NCBI RefSeq assembly: GCF_001426865.1
Contig: NZ_LMFO01000012.1
Location: 626,172 to 690,171, forward strand
Direction of reading: 5' to 3'
Source of the DNA: Paenibacillus sp. Root52
GTDB taxonomy: Bacteria > Bacillota > Bacilli > Paenibacillales > Paenibacillaceae
Length of the DNA: 64,000 bases
Shown here: one piece after another, positions 54,322 to 64,000 of the stretch
How the letters are laid out: every line of letters begins with the position of its first letter
How positions within the stretch are numbered: the first letter of the stretch is position 1
Position numbers and translations under genes: made by a program
Notes under the pieces: generated by a model
What the model was told of the DNA's origin: nothing
What the model saw: only the letters and a program-made list of their open reading frames with translations
The model's database searches: none

Positions 54322-55509
54322 ATGTGGGGTGCTCCTTTTTCGGCTCAAGCCAAAAAAATGCTGCTATTAGGCAGCGGAGAATTGGGAAAAGAGGTCGTTA
54401 TTGAGGCCACGCGACTGGGCGTCGAAACGATCGCTGTTGATCGTTACGATAATGCACCTGCAATGCAGGTTGCTCACCGGTCTTACTGCATCGACATGTT
54501 AGATGCCGAGGCTCTGAAACAATTGATTCGTAAGGAACAACCGCACTTTATTGTACCGGAGATCGAAGCTATTGCTACAGAAGCTCTTCTTGAGCTGGAG
54601 GAAGAGGGATTTTGTGTCGTACCTACGGCTCGTGCTGCCCGCTTAACGATGGATCGCGAAGGTATTCGTCGTCTGGCAGCCGAACAATTGAAACTTCCAA
54701 CGGCAGCTTATCTATTTGCGGACAATTTGGAGCAACTTCAAGAAGCTGTTCGTGAATTGGGTACACCTTGTGTAATCAAACCACTGATGAGTTCTTCGGG
54801 CAAGGGGCAGAGTGTATGCCGTACGCCGAATGACGTGGAGGATTGCTGGAACATTGCTCTTTCGGGAGCTAGAGGCAAATCCGTACGTGTCATCGTGGAG
54901 AGCTTTGTGAAATTTGAGAGTGAAATTACGCTGTTAACTGTAAGATCTGTATCAGGGACTGTATTCTGTCCTCCGATCGGTCATATCCAGAAGGATGGGG
55001 ATTATGTCGAATCTTGGCAGCCTCATGCGATGACGCCAGAGGAATGGGAGCAAGCTTGTCATATTGCGAAGTCTGTTACCGATGAGCTTGGTGGATATGG
55101 ATTGTTCGGGGTTGAATTGTTTCTGACGGCGGATGGTGTTGTGTTTAGTGAGGTATCTCCTCGTCCACATGATACAGGCATGGTTACAATGATTACTCAG
55201 GATTGTTCTGAGTTTGCATTACATGTCCGTGCTATCCTTGGTTTTCCGGTAACGGGTGTACATTTGCTCACACCGGGAGCTTCAGCTACGCTGAAAGCTA
55301 CTGTTGAAACATCTGACTTTACTATAGGCGGTATCGAAGAAGCATTGGCACTTCCGCGTACTCAGGTTCGTATTTTTGGTAAGCCTGAGACTAAGGTTGG
55401 ACGCCGTATGGCTGTAGCGTTAAGTGCAGACTTAAATGTGGAAGAAGCTCGAAAAACAGCGGTTCAAGCCGCAAATATGCTGAAAGTGGAGGTAAATCAT
55501 GTCCAATAA
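54322..55509 (+). CDS. purT: Formate-dependent phosphoribosylglycinamide formyltransferase
   Basis: ATP-grasp enzyme that makes formyl-GAR from GAR, formate and ATP, bypassing the folate-dependent PurN step. The 395 residues show [37 protein letters not shown] in the ATP-grasp domain, [20 protein letters not shown] with metal ligands, and [23 protein letters not shown] 54322 follows GGGAGG. The 286 bases before it contain one CCCCGAAAATA stretch that only partly resembles a PurR box. The acetyltransferase gene overlaps the end by 11 bases. Confidence 0.95.
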   Translation: MWGAPFSAQAKKMLLLGSGELGKEVVIEATRLGVETIAVDRYDNAPAMQVAHRSYCIDMLDAEALKQLIRKEQPHFIVPEIEAIATEALLELEEEGFCVVPTARAARLTMDREGIRRLAAEQLKLPTAAYLFADNLEQLQEAVRELGTPCVIKPLMSSSGKGQSVCRTPNDVEDCWNIALSGARGKSVRVIVESFVKFESEITLLTVRSVSGTVFCPPIGHIQKDGDYVESWQPHAMTPEEWEQACHIAKSVTDELGGYGLFGVELFLTADGVVFSEVSPRPHDTGMVTMITQDCSEFALHVRAILGFPVTGVHLLTPGASATLKATVETSDFTIGGIEEALALPRTQVRIFGKPETKVGRRMAVALSADLNVEEARKTAVQAANMLKVEVNHVQ

Positions 55510-55957
55510 TGCCCAGGCCCCTGTACTGATGATCCGAGAGTGTGAACTGCGAGATGCAGAAGCGGTAACGGGACTGATGCGAGAGGTCAGCTATCCGACA
55601 ACAACAAATGTTATGAAAGAGCGTATCGAAGGGTTGGAGAACAATCCGAATGCTTGCATGCTTGTTGCCGAAGTGGATGAACAAATTATTGGTGTGATCG
55701 GCTTGCAATGTGTGCAAAGTCATGCCTATCCAGAACCAGCAGCACAGATTACTTCTTTAATTGTGGGAGAAGAACATCGTGGAGGCGGAATCGGTCGTCG
55801 CTTGATGGCTCGTGCAGAGGATTGGGGCAAACAGCAAGGCGGCAAACAGCTGTTTGTTACCGGAGGTAATCGCGAAGCTACTTCACCAACGTATTCATTT
55901 TACGAGCACATTGGCTTCCATAAAAAAGGATATCGTTTCAGTAAAGTCCTTCTATAG
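55499..55957 (+). CDS. GNAT-family acetyltransferase
   Basis: A 152-residue GNAT protein with the acetyl-CoA-binding segment [20 protein letters not shown] (R/Q-x-x-G-x-G/A as RGGGIG) and a late [20 protein letters not shown]. The acceptor is unknown: it could be a small amine, an amino acid or a protein. Start ATG 55499 lies 5 bases behind GGAGGT inside the end of purT, so it is translationally coupled to it. A terminator follows. Confidence 0.9.
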   Translation: MSNNAQAPVLMIRECELRDAEAVTGLMREVSYPTTTNVMKERIEGLENNPNACMLVAEVDEQIIGVIGLQCVQSHAYPEPAAQITSLIVGEEHRGGGIGRRLMARAEDWGKQQGGKQLFVTGGNREATSPTYSFYEHIGFHKKGYRFSKVLL

Positions 55958-56020
55958 AAAGTAAGGTCTTGTCGATCAGAAGAAATCCTATTGGAATTCG
56001 TCTATTGCTAAACAAGACAA

Positions 56021-56069
56021 AATGATGGCATTCGGACAAGTTTATTCGGTCTGGATGCCATTTTTTTTG
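56021..56069 (+). terminator. Intrinsic terminator after the GNAT gene
   Basis: AATGATGGCATTCGGAC pairs with GGTCTGGATGCCATT, then TTTTTT. Confidence 0.88.
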
Positions 56070-56254
56070 ATTCTTATGTCCGTGAATAATAGAATTATGT
56101 ACTCTTTCAGCTTCTCTAAAGCAGTAATTATTTAATTAGTATACATAGTGATCAAGTCATTTATTTGCCGTCAGTATAGTAATTTAAACCGTTGATTCAT
56201 CTTTGAAACTGCTATAAAAAATGACAAAAAAGTTACTTTTCCATATTTTAAAGG

Positions 56255-56283
56255 TTCACAACACTCCTCTTAATTGATATACT
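56255..56283 (+). promoter_or_regulatory. Sigma-A-type promoter for the CAP gene
   Basis: TTCACA (56255-56260), 17-base spacer, TATACT (56278-56283), about 55 bases before the start codon. Confidence 0.65.
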
Positions 56284-56338
56284 GCTAGAGTATTAATTAC
56301 AAAGTTGTCATAACTTAATTTTTGAGGAGATGAATTAT

Positions 56339-57088
56339 TTGAAGAAAAATTTGATCAAAACTGTCGTCGCTGGAAGTTTAACAGCTGTATTGGCTGTAGG
56401 GGTTATGCTCCCTGCATCCGCATCTGCTGCTAACCCATCCACATATAAGCAAACATTCAAAATTACAGATGCAGGTAGCCTGCAAACATTCTTGGAGAAA
56501 TGGTTGAAAGACAATGGATTCACTGTAACGAATGGTCAAGTGGTTAAACAGCCTGTAGCCGAGCCTACTACACCTACTACTCCTGCTAAACCAGCACAAC
56601 CAGCACAGCCAGTTAAAGAAGACAAGCCTGTGACTACGCCAGCTAAAGATCCTTCGAATACAGGAAACACAGGCAACACAGGTAATACAAACAACAACAC
56701 GAACAGCGACAGCACTAAATCTGACTTTGCTACTCAAGTTGTAAAATTGGTGAATGCTGAACGTGCCAAAGCAGGTCTAAACGCACTGACTTCTGATGCA
56801 CTTCTGGATAAAGTCGCTTTGGCAAAAGCAAAAGATATGAGCGACAATAACTACTTTGCTCACCAATCACCAACGTATGGTTCTCCATTTGATATGATGA
56901 AACAGTTTGGCGTAACTTACAGCTACGCTGGTGAGAATATTGCTCAAGGTCAAAAAACACCACAGGAAGTTGTTACAGCATGGATGAACAGTGAGGGTCA
57001 CCGCGCAAACGTTCTGAACAAAAACTTCACTCAGATCGGTGTTGGATATTACAACGGATACTGGGCGCAAGAGTTCGTTGGTAAATAA
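56339..57088 (+). CDS. Secreted CAP/SCP-domain protein (YkwD-like)
   Basis: A 249-residue exported protein: signal peptide (about 1-31, ASASA-ANP), a short alpha/beta stretch (TYKQTFKITDAGSLQTFLEK), a long low-complexity linker rich in Pro, Lys, Thr and then Gly-Asn-Thr repeats (about 75-125), and a C-terminal CAP domain (VVKLVNAERAKAGLNALTSD, YFAHQSPTYGSPFDMM, YAGENIAQGQ, NSEGHRANVLNKNFTQIG). The His and Glu of the CAP cavity are present. Function of bacterial CAP proteins is mostly unknown; wall association is likely. I choose TTG 56339, 9 bases behind GAGGAG; ATG 56330 abuts the ribosome binding site. Confidence 0.9.
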   Translation: MKKNLIKTVVAGSLTAVLAVGVMLPASASAANPSTYKQTFKITDAGSLQTFLEKWLKDNGFTVTNGQVVKQPVAEPTTPTTPAKPAQPAQPVKEDKPVTTPAKDPSNTGNTGNTGNTNNNTNSDSTKSDFATQVVKLVNAERAKAGLNALTSDALLDKVALAKAKDMSDNNYFAHQSPTYGSPFDMMKQFGVTYSYAGENIAQGQKTPQEVVTAWMNSEGHRANVLNKNFTQIGVGYYNGYWAQEFVGK

Positions 57089-57138
57089 GATATAGCTATA
57101 AGTGTATTGAAGATCGATATATGCTAAAATAAAGCTTC

Positions 57139-57190
57139 CAAAAAGGTTATGCCAACACAGATAAACATCTGTGGATGGTATAGCCTTTTT
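57139..57190 (+). terminator. Intrinsic terminator after the CAP gene
   Basis: AAAAAGGTTATGCCAACACAGAT pairs with ATCTGTGG...GGTATAGCCTTTTT around a short loop (arms given by their ends). Confidence 0.9.
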
Positions 57191-57351
57191 GCCGTAAAAT
57201 GACATAATGAAAATGCATTTTACAGTTACCATGACAAAGTTTGCAAATTAACCACAGAACATTTATGTTAATTATGAAAACATCATCTTTAGTGTAAAGT
57301 CATTTATAAATTATATACACCGTAGCGGTGTGATGAGTGGAGATGTGATGG

Positions 57352-58221
57352 ATGAAAAAACAGAAAAAAGTTCTGGATTCAGCACCATGGATCTGGAGAA
57401 TTGTAGGTACATTATCCATACTAGCAACCTTGTTGCTGTTATTTGGATTTGGGTACGCGATAAAAGACGTTATTTATCCGGAAGGAGACACATCGCTGAA
57501 TTCAGGTGATAAAACAGCTGCATCAAGTGATAAACAGGATGAACCAGCTGTTGTAGAGGATGGCAAGATTCGTATGGCTGTTATTGGTGATTCTCTAGCT
57601 AGAGGTACGGGGGATGATCAGGGTCTAGGCTTTGTACGACGGGCAGGAAACATCCTGAAAGATGAGGGCTACGATGTACAAGTTCTGAATAACCTTGGTG
57701 TTAATGGACTGAGAACAGATGCGTTATTGACGAAACTCGATGAACAAGGCGTACATTATGTGTTGAAGCAGTCCAATTTTATTCTCATTTCAATTGGGGC
57801 GAATGACCTGTTCCAGGGAGGACAAGTTCTGCAAGGGGAAAATCCACCAACAGCAGAATCGTTGTCAGCCGCTTTACCGGACACGTCTAAACGTCTTCAA
57901 GAAATATTGAAGAAAGTAAAAGAGATTAATCCTACTGCTCAGATTGCATACCTTGGTCTCTATAATCCGTTTGGTGATGTCAAGGAACTGGAAAAGCCAG
58001 GTAATGCAGTTGTTTCGGCATGGAACGATGCCGCTTCCGCTATTCTGAACAATGAAGACAACATGACGCTCGTTCCTACATTTGATCTATTTGAGAATCA
58101 TCTGGGCGAATATTTATCATCCGATCATTTCCACCCCAATGGATCAGGCTATGAACAAATTGCAGTTCGGATTGCACAGGAATATCAAGCAGAGACACCG
58201 GCAGAGGGGAGCGCGAAATAA
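57352..58221 (+). CDS. Membrane-anchored SGNH/GDSL hydrolase
   Basis: A 289-residue esterase/lipase-type protein. One N-terminal membrane segment (about 14-38, IVGTLSILATLLLLFGFGYA) and a short linker place the catalytic domain outside. Block I AVIGDSLARGTGDD (nucleophile Ser), block III SIGANDLF (Asn), block V SDHFHPNGSGYEQ (Asp and His). B. subtilis YpmR and related enzymes share this layout; deacylation of wall or lipid substrates is plausible. The ATG of the ABC ATPase gene follows the stop directly, so the three genes 57352-60169 form an operon. Confidence 0.9.
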   Translation: MKKQKKVLDSAPWIWRIVGTLSILATLLLLFGFGYAIKDVIYPEGDTSLNSGDKTAASSDKQDEPAVVEDGKIRMAVIGDSLARGTGDDQGLGFVRRAGNILKDEGYDVQVLNNLGVNGLRTDALLTKLDEQGVHYVLKQSNFILISIGANDLFQGGQVLQGENPPTAESLSAALPDTSKRLQEILKKVKEINPTAQIAYLGLYNPFGDVKELEKPGNAVVSAWNDAASAILNNEDNMTLVPTFDLFENHLGEYLSSDHFHPNGSGYEQIAVRIAQEYQAETPAEGSAK

Positions 58222-59187
58222 ATGGCAGAGCAGCAATACGATACAGTATTATCCGTACAACATCTGAAGAAAAAGATTGGACGTAAGTGGATTATTAAGG
58301 ACGTTACGTTTGACGTTAAACCAGGTGAGATTTTTGGATTTCTGGGACCCAATGGAGCCGGCAAAACAACGACAATTCGTATGCTTGTGGATCTGATCAA
58401 ACCAACCGAAGGCAAAATTAAAGTCTGTGGTTATGATGTGAACCGAGATCCAGAGAGAGCACTGAAGTACGTTGGCTCCATCGTTGAGAATCCGGAGGTA
58501 TATACATATTTGACCGGGTGGGAGAACTTGGAGCATTTCGCTCGCATGCAACCTGGCGTGGATCATGAGCGCATTCAGGAAGTTGTTGATATTGTTCGTC
58601 TCGATCAGCGTATTCACGACAAAGTTAGAACGTATTCTCTAGGGATGCGTCAGCGTCTCGGAATTGCTCAAGCATTGCTTGGACGTCCGCGTCTGCTCAT
58701 TTTGGATGAACCGACCAATGGACTTGACCCTAAGGGGATCAAGGAATTACGTATCTTTATCAAGCAGCTTGCTAGTGAAGGGATGGCTGTCTTTGTCAGC
58801 AGTCACTTGTTAAGTGAAATACAGCTTCTCTGTGACCGTGTAGCCATAATTAGTGCTGGACGTGTACTTACGGTTGGAAGCGTTCATGAATTGATTGAAG
58901 ACCATTCGAAGTTAGCGATATGGCATCTCACACCTTTGGAACAAGGCAAACAAATACTGCTGGGTGCAGGAATTACGTTGGTCGATCGACCTGGCGATGT
59001 GATGGATGATACCCTTGTTGCAGGACTTGGTTCCAACGCTGTTGTTGCCGAAATGCCTGAAGAGCAGATCTCTGATCTGGTCCAGCAAATGGTTCAAGCT
59101 GGGATTCAAGTCGAAGGCGTGCAGCGTATCCAGCCAACACTGGAACAACTATTCTTAAAAATGACAGAAGGTGAATCCATTGAGTAA
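58222..59187 (+). CDS. ABC transporter ATP-binding protein (ABC-2 type)
   Basis: A 321-residue ATPase with Walker A GFLGPNGAGKTTTIRM, Q-loop region YVGSIVENPEVYTYLTGWEN, signature YSLGMRQRLGIAQALLG, Walker B LLILDEPTNGLDP, and a C-terminal extension of about 90 residues typical of the BcrA/NatA branch. It should drive the permease encoded next, whose start lies inside its 3' end. Substrate may be an antibiotic, lipid or ion; not determinable from sequence. Confidence 0.93.
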   Translation: MAEQQYDTVLSVQHLKKKIGRKWIIKDVTFDVKPGEIFGFLGPNGAGKTTTIRMLVDLIKPTEGKIKVCGYDVNRDPERALKYVGSIVENPEVYTYLTGWENLEHFARMQPGVDHERIQEVVDIVRLDQRIHDKVRTYSLGMRQRLGIAQALLGRPRLLILDEPTNGLDPKGIKELRIFIKQLASEGMAVFVSSHLLSEIQLLCDRVAIISAGRVLTVGSVHELIEDHSKLAIWHLTPLEQGKQILLGAGITLVDRPGDVMDDTLVAGLGSNAVVAEMPEEQISDLVQQMVQAGIQVEGVQRIQPTLEQLFLKMTEGESIE

Positions 59188-60169
59188 TATTATGCCGTTA
59201 ATTCGCAACGAAACGATTAAAATGGTGAAGAAAAAACGCCTTTATATTATTTTTATCGTTCTGGCCGTTTTGGTGCCGATGTTTACGTATGCACAGATGA
59301 AATCTTCGCAAAATAATCAAGACAAGTTTAACGGCGATTGGCGACTTGAGTTACAACAGGCCATTACCGATAATCAGAACTCGCTTGGCAGTGATCGGGT
59401 GCCTGAGGAATTTAAGAAATATAGAACAGTATATATCCAGCAGATGCAATATTATCTGGAAAATGACATCAATCCGAAAGAACCGGGTGGTGTAACCTTT
59501 ACGAGAGAGTTCATGAATAATGCAGTTGGTTTATTTATTCCTCTGTTAATCATGGCCATTGCTTCGGATCTAGTGTCGGGAGAACGTACAACAGGAACCA
59601 TTAAAATGCTCTTGACTCGTCCGGTTAGGCGATGGAAAGTGCTTCTGAGCAAATTGATCACGCTGATCATGTTTGTCTCGATTATCGTGGTATCAGCTTA
59701 TGTGATCTGTTATGCCATATCTGGCGCTGTTTTTGGATATAAAGGATTTACGATGCCGGTCTTCACAGGCTTTAAGATTGTGGGGACAGAAGTGGATATG
59801 TCGACTGTGCATGCTGTAGATCAATGGCAGTATATGCTCATGCAGGCAGGATTAATTTGGTTTGTTAGTGTAATCGTAGCCATGCTGGCCTTTATGGTAT
59901 CGGTTCTTGTGCGAAGTACGGCTGCAAGTATTGTCATTATGATGGCTGCGCTTATCGCAGGAACGATCCTTACGAACATGGCGGCTTCATGGGAAACAGC
60001 CAAATATCTCTTCATGGTAAACCTAGAACTTCCTAATTATTTGTCAGGTGGATTACCACCAATTGAAGGAATGAATTTGTCATTTTCCCTTATTGTACTT
60101 AGTGTTTGGGGTATTGCTTCACTGATTGTGTCATTCCTTGTCTTTACGAAACGGGATATCTTGAATTAA
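59180..60169 (+). CDS. ABC-2 type transporter permease
   Basis: A 329-residue membrane protein: basic N-terminus, first helix near residues 20-37 (LYIIFIVLAVLVPMFTYA), an outside loop of about 90 residues, then five more helices (from GLFIPLLIMAIASDLVSGER, with the RTTGTIKMLLTRPVRR loop usual in ABC-2 permeases). I choose TTG 59180, 6 bases behind GAAGGTG; a GTG at 59171 lies within that ribosome binding site. Forms a transporter with the preceding ATPase. Confidence 0.9.
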   Translation: MSNIMPLIRNETIKMVKKKRLYIIFIVLAVLVPMFTYAQMKSSQNNQDKFNGDWRLELQQAITDNQNSLGSDRVPEEFKKYRTVYIQQMQYYLENDINPKEPGGVTFTREFMNNAVGLFIPLLIMAIASDLVSGERTTGTIKMLLTRPVRRWKVLLSKLITLIMFVSIIVVSAYVICYAISGAVFGYKGFTMPVFTGFKIVGTEVDMSTVHAVDQWQYMLMQAGLIWFVSVIVAMLAFMVSVLVRSTAASIVIMMAALIAGTILTNMAASWETAKYLFMVNLELPNYLSGGLPPIEGMNLSFSLIVLSVWGIASLIVSFLVFTKRDILN

Positions 60170-60245
60170 AATGGACAAGGATAAGAAAACATCTGTTTGC
60201 ATTTTAGCAATTTTTTTAGTTGGTAGTGAAGAAGGGGGAGCATGA

Positions 60246-62225
60246 ATGGTCGAGCAAATCGATATGTCGGCAGGTTCGACAGGCGGAGGACAAGGGTCTT
60301 CAGGCTACGACGCGGACGACATTCAAGTACTTGAAGGACTGGTAGCGGTTCGGAAACGGCCCGGGATGTACATCGGCAGCACCAGTTCTTCGGGTCTGCA
60401 TCATTTGGTATGGGAGATTGTTGACAATGCTGTCGACGAACATCTCGCCAAATTCTGCTCCAAAATCGATATCACCCTGCATAAGGACGGTTCCATTACG
60501 GTTCAGGATAACGGAAGGGGAATTCCGACAGGTATACATAAAACAGGAATTCCTACTCCCCAGGTCGTGTTTACGATTTTGCACGCAGGCGGAAAATTCG
60601 GAGGATCAGGATACAAGAAATCTGGTGGACTTCACGGTGTAGGAGCTTCGGTAACGAACGCTTTGTCCGAGTGGCTAGAAGTTGAAATTTTCCGTGATGG
60701 CAAGATTCATCGTCAACGATTCGAATATTGGCAAGATAAAAAAGGTGTAGAGCATGTCGGAGAGCCGGTTACAGGTCTTGAAGTATTGGGCAACACCAAT
60801 CGTACTGGAACGAAGGTTACGTTCAAGCCGGATATTCGTGTTTTTCAAAATGGTATTCAGTTAAATTACGATACACTTGCGGAGCGTCTGCAAGAGATTG
60901 CATTCTTGAACTCTGGTCTACGGATTGTGCTCAAAGACGAGCGGTCAGGAAATCAAGATGAGTACATGTATGAAGGTGGAGCAAGTCAATTTGTCGCATA
61001 TCTGAACGAAAATAAAGATGTGCTGCATGATGTCATTCATTTTGTTGCGGAGAAGGATGATATCGAAGTTGAAGTAGCGATTCAGTACAACGCAGGTTAT
61101 ACCGAAACACTGGCGTCATTTGTTAACTCCATACCTACCAGAGGTGGGGGAACACATGAGACCGGATTCAAGACGGCCTATACCCGTGTGATGAATGAAT
61201 ATGCAAGACGGACGAACATGATTAAGGAAAAGGACAAAAACCTAGAAGGTAACGACCTTCGTGAAGGTATGATGTCTGTTATTAGTGTCAAAATGTCTGA
61301 GGTTGAGTTCGTCGGTCAAACGAAAGACCAACTCGGAAGCGCATCTGCTCGAAGTGTAGTGGATTCTGTCGTGGCAGAGAACATGCAACGGTTCTTGGAA
61401 GAGAACCCACAGGTTGCACAGACACTGATCCGCAAAGCAGTTCAGGCTTCTCGTGCAAGAGAGGCAGCGCGTAAAGCTCGTGACGAGATGCGTTCAGGCA
61501 GAAAACGTAGTGAAAGTTCCAATCTGAACGGTAAGTTAACTCCGGCACAATCGAAAGACTTTTCTCGGAATGAGTTGTTCATTGTAGAGGGAGATTCGGC
61601 AGGAGGTTCAGCGAAACAAGGGCGGGATTCCAAAATTCAAGCCATTCTTCCGCTCAAAGGGAAGCCGCTAAACCCAGAGAAAGCCAAGCTTGCTGACATA
61701 TTGAAAAATGAGGAGTATCGTGCAATTACTGCTGCCATTGGAGCAGGTATTGGTACCGAGTTCGCGGTTGAAGACAGCAATTATTCCAAAATCATCATAA
61801 TGACAGATGCCGATACAGACGGTGCGCATATCCAAGTATTGTTGCTAACGTTCTTCTATCGCTACATGAAACCTTTGATTGATGAGGGTAAAGTGTACAT
61901 TGCTCAGCCGCCGCTATACAAAATCACTAGCAAATCAGGCAAAATGTCAACCGTTCGTTATGCTTGGACGGATGAACAGTTGGCTAATTACATGAAAGAA
62001 TTAGGTAAAAACGTCGAACTTCAGCGTTACAAAGGATTGGGCGAGATGAACCCTGATCAATTGTGGGAAACGACAATGAATCCAGAGTCGCGTGCATTGC
62101 TCAAAGTCGAGATTGTGGATGCGGCAAAAGCAGAGCGACGGGTATCCACACTTATGGGTGACAAAGTAGACCCACGTAAACGCTGGATTGTAGAGAACGT
62201 TGACTTTACAGAGTACGAAGAATAG
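60246..62225 (+). CDS. parE: DNA topoisomerase IV subunit B
   Basis: ATPase subunit of topoisomerase IV, which unlinks daughter chromosomes. 659 residues: GHKL ATPase domain (VWEIVDNAVDEHLAKFCSK, DNGRGIPTG, GLHGVGASVTNALSE), transducer, and TOPRIM domain (FIVEGDSAGGSAKQGRDSK, MTDADTDGAHIQVLLLTFFY). ParE is favoured over GyrB because no recF or gyrA-style context is present and the partner gene follows in parE-parC order. ATG 60246 is behind GGGGGAG. A Ser/Gly-rich N-terminal leader of about 18 residues precedes the ATPase domain. Confidence 0.94.
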   Translation: MVEQIDMSAGSTGGGQGSSGYDADDIQVLEGLVAVRKRPGMYIGSTSSSGLHHLVWEIVDNAVDEHLAKFCSKIDITLHKDGSITVQDNGRGIPTGIHKTGIPTPQVVFTILHAGGKFGGSGYKKSGGLHGVGASVTNALSEWLEVEIFRDGKIHRQRFEYWQDKKGVEHVGEPVTGLEVLGNTNRTGTKVTFKPDIRVFQNGIQLNYDTLAERLQEIAFLNSGLRIVLKDERSGNQDEYMYEGGASQFVAYLNENKDVLHDVIHFVAEKDDIEVEVAIQYNAGYTETLASFVNSIPTRGGGTHETGFKTAYTRVMNEYARRTNMIKEKDKNLEGNDLREGMMSVISVKMSEVEFVGQTKDQLGSASARSVVDSVVAENMQRFLEENPQVAQTLIRKAVQASRAREAARKARDEMRSGRKRSESSNLNGKLTPAQSKDFSRNELFIVEGDSAGGSAKQGRDSKIQAILPLKGKPLNPEKAKLADILKNEEYRAITAAIGAGIGTEFAVEDSNYSKIIIMTDADTDGAHIQVLLLTFFYRYMKPLIDEGKVYIAQPPLYKITSKSGKMSTVRYAWTDEQLANYMKELGKNVELQRYKGLGEMNPDQLWETTMNPESRALLKVEIVDAAKAERRVSTLMGDKVDPRKRWIVENVDFTEYEE

Positions 62226-62237
62226 AAGGTGCTTGGA

Positions 62238-64000
62238 ATGAGTCTATCAGAACAATTTATGCCGGCCTTTCTCGAAGAGGTCGTAGGTGACCGTTTCGGT
62301 CGCTACTCCAAATACATTATTCAGGATCGGGCGATCCCCGATGTGCGTGATGGTTTAAAACCCGTGCAGCGGCGTATTTTGTATGCCATGTATGACTCGG
62401 GTAATACGCCTGAGAAGCCGTATCGTAAGTCTGCCAAAACCGTTGGGGACGTTATGGGTAATTACCACCCTCATGGTGACTCCTCCATCTATGAAGGTAT
62501 GGTGCGGATGGCACAGCCATGGAAAATGGGCCATATGCTGGTGGACGGTCATGGTAACTGGGGCTCGCAGGATGATGATCCGGCTGCAGCGATGCGTTAC
62601 ACAGAAGCACGTTTGTCACCGATTGCGATGGAGATGTTACGTGATATTGAGAAACGTACCGTCTTGTTCAAGGATAACTTTGATAACACAGCTAAAGAAC
62701 CCGTTGTATTGCCCTCACGTTATCCGAACTTGTTGGTTAATGGCGTAAGCGGAATTTCTTCTGGCTTTGCAACGGAGATCCCAACGCATAATCTGCGGGA
62801 GGTCATTGACGCAAGTATTGCTGTGATGGAGAAACCTTCGATTGAGCTAGAAGAAATCATGATGTTCATGAAGGGTCCGGACTTTCCAACAGGTGGATTG
62901 ATCATGGGCGGTGACGGCATTTTGGATGCGTACCGCACGGGTAAAGGACGTATCTATATTCGTTCCAAAACGGATATCGAGAACATGCGTGGTGGCAGAC
63001 AGCAAATTGTCATTACGGAGATTCCTTATCAAGTCGTGAAGTCACGCCTAGTCACAGCGATGGAGAACATCCGTCTGGAGAAAAAGGTCGAAGGCATTGC
63101 TGAGGTACGTGACGAGAGTGGGCGTGAAGGCCTACGTATCGTAATCGAGTTGAAAAAAGAAGCGGATGCACAGGGTATTCTGGCATATTTGCTCAAAAAA
63201 ACCGATTTACAGGTAACCTATAACTTTAATATGGTGGCGATCGTTAATAAAGCGCCGCAACAGTTGGGCTTAAAAGCGATTCTGGAAGCTTATATTGCCC
63301 ACCAGCGTGAAGTTGTGACGTTCCGTACCCAGTATGAGCTGGAGAAAGCGGAAGACCGTGCACATGTGCTAGAGGGGCTTGTTAAAGCACTGAATATTTT
63401 GGATGAAGTGATCGCTGCGATCAAAGCATCAAAAAACCGCCAAGATGCTCAGAATAATCTAATGTGGATGTTTGGATTTTCCGAGCGCCAAGCGGATTCA
63501 ATACTCACCCTGCAATTATACCGTTTGACTAATCTGGAGATCACTTCGCTCGAGAAAGAACTTGGCGAATTGATGAAAAAGATTGCACAGCTACGTGCTA
63601 TTCTAGATAGTGATCGCAAGCTAATCGGAGTAATTCGTAAGGAATTGTTGGAGATTCGAGAGAAATATGGTATTGACCGTCGCTCTGCAATCCAAGGCGA
63701 AGTCGAAGAGCTTAAAGTTAATTTGGAAGTGCTGGTTAATGCGGAAGATGTATTTGTGACTTTATCCAAAGAAGGATACATTAAACGTACAGGCATGCAG
63801 TCCTTTTCAAGATCTGGTGGGGAACGTAACGGTAGCGGTGTAAAAGAAGGGGACTATATATCACAAGTCCTTGAAGTAAATACACTTGAAAACCTACTGG
63901 TATTCACAAAGAAAGGACAATACTTCCTTCTGCCTGTTCATCAGGTGCCAGAGTTCAAATGGAAAGATCCAGGAACAGCTATTGTCAATGTGATTCCACT
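62238..64000 (+). CDS. parC: DNA topoisomerase IV subunit A (N-terminal part, runs off the window)
   Basis: Breaking-and-rejoining subunit of topoisomerase IV. The frame is open from ATG 62238, behind AAGGTG, to the right edge (about 587 codons), so the C-terminal beta-propeller end is cut. Visible: [39 protein letters not shown], the quinolone-resistance region [18 protein letters not shown] with Ser at 82-83, and the catalytic Tyr (about 121) in [13 protein letters not shown]. No resistance-type change is obvious at the Ser. 12 bases downstream of parE, so the two are one operon. Confidence 0.95.
   Translation, partial: MSLSEQFMPAFLEEVVGDRFGRYSKYIIQDRAIPDVRDGLKPVQRRILYAMYDSGNTPEKPYRKSAKTVGDVMGNYHPHGDSSIYEGMVRMAQPWKMGHMLVDGHGNWGSQDDDPAAAMRYTEARLSPIAMEMLRDIEKRTVLFKDNFDNTAKEPVVLPSRYPNLLVNGVSGISSGFATEIPTHNLREVIDASIAVMEKPSIELEEIMMFMKGPDFPTGGLIMGGDGILDAYRTGKGRIYIRSKTDIENMRGGRQQIVITEIPYQVVKSRLVTAMENIRLEKKVEGIAEVRDESGREGLRIVIELKKEADAQGILAYLLKKTDLQVTYNFNMVAIVNKAPQQLGLKAILEAYIAHQREVVTFRTQYELEKAEDRAHVLEGLVKALNILDEVIAAIKASKNRQDAQNNLMWMFGFSERQADSILTLQLYRLTNLEITSLEKELGELMKKIAQLRAILDSDRKLIGVIRKELLEIREKYGIDRRSAIQGEVEELKVNLEVLVNAEDVFVTLSKEGYIKRTGMQSFSRSGGERNGSGVKEGDYISQVLEVNTLENLLVFTKKGQYFLLPVHQVPEFKWKDPGTAIVNVIP

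Larger units (their letters stand above)
55958..56338 (+). other. Non-coding stretch before the CAP gene
   Basis: Contains the purT-GNAT terminator at 56021-56069, about 180 A/T-rich bases with nothing recognisable, and the promoter at 56255-56283. Confidence 0.6.

Overview
The window reads as a chromosomal segment of a Gram-positive, endospore-forming Firmicute, most probably Paenibacillus. Evidence: moderate GC; strong GGAGG-type ribosome binding sites; frequent TTG/GTG starts; SLH-domain and AMIN/copper-amine-oxidase-like envelope proteins; a GerM-type lipoprotein; a T-box leader; and a Bacillus-like gene order (panBCD, dinG, tseB/ypmB, asnS, dnaD). The species is inferred. I see no rRNA, tRNA, CRISPR array, transposase or prophage genes. 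Both edges cut a gene: panB on the left, parC on the right.

Left part (1-17.4 kb, all + strand): pantothenate synthesis (panB', panC, panD), a TPR protein, the exonuclease-helicase DinG, the redox repressor Rex, an MTA/SAH deaminase, TseB, then a two-gene unit of a small membrane-anchored protein and an FtsH-like AAA protease without the usual ectodomain. 3-hydroxybutyryl-CoA dehydrogenase/acetate kinase, asnS, dnaD, and an ECF sigma/putative anti-sigma/membrane protein operon follow. The sigma gene seems to start at ATT.

17.5-25.2 kb (all - strand): proB-proA-proC-mtnW-mtnX-mtnB, tightly spaced and preceded by a T-box leader whose specifier reads CCU (Pro). It joins proline synthesis to the methionine salvage pathway. 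The salvage aminotransferase mtnE lies just upstream, and an mtnU-like omega-amidase lies beyond an iron locus.

Iron: two separate loci (25.4-28.4 kb and 50.2-54.0 kb) each hold a siderophore-binding lipoprotein and an AraC regulator carrying its own binding-protein-like domain (Btr type), with Fur boxes; the second adds a ferredoxin/flavodoxin-NADP reductase. No permease is in the window. A third strong Fur box lies in the promoter of leuCD, followed by a terminator-like hairpin in the leader.

Envelope block (34-41 kb): two tandem paralogous N-acetylmuramoyl-L-alanine amidases, a GerMN lipoprotein and a 912-residue SLH protein with a long array of degenerate beta repeats. After nth and a small unknown gene come a two-headed dynamin-like GTPase with a very GC-rich linker and a BmrCD-like heterodimeric ABC exporter.

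Right end (54-64 kb): purT with a GNAT gene, a secreted CAP protein, an SGNH hydrolase with a two-gene ABC-2 transporter, and topoisomerase IV (parE, parC).
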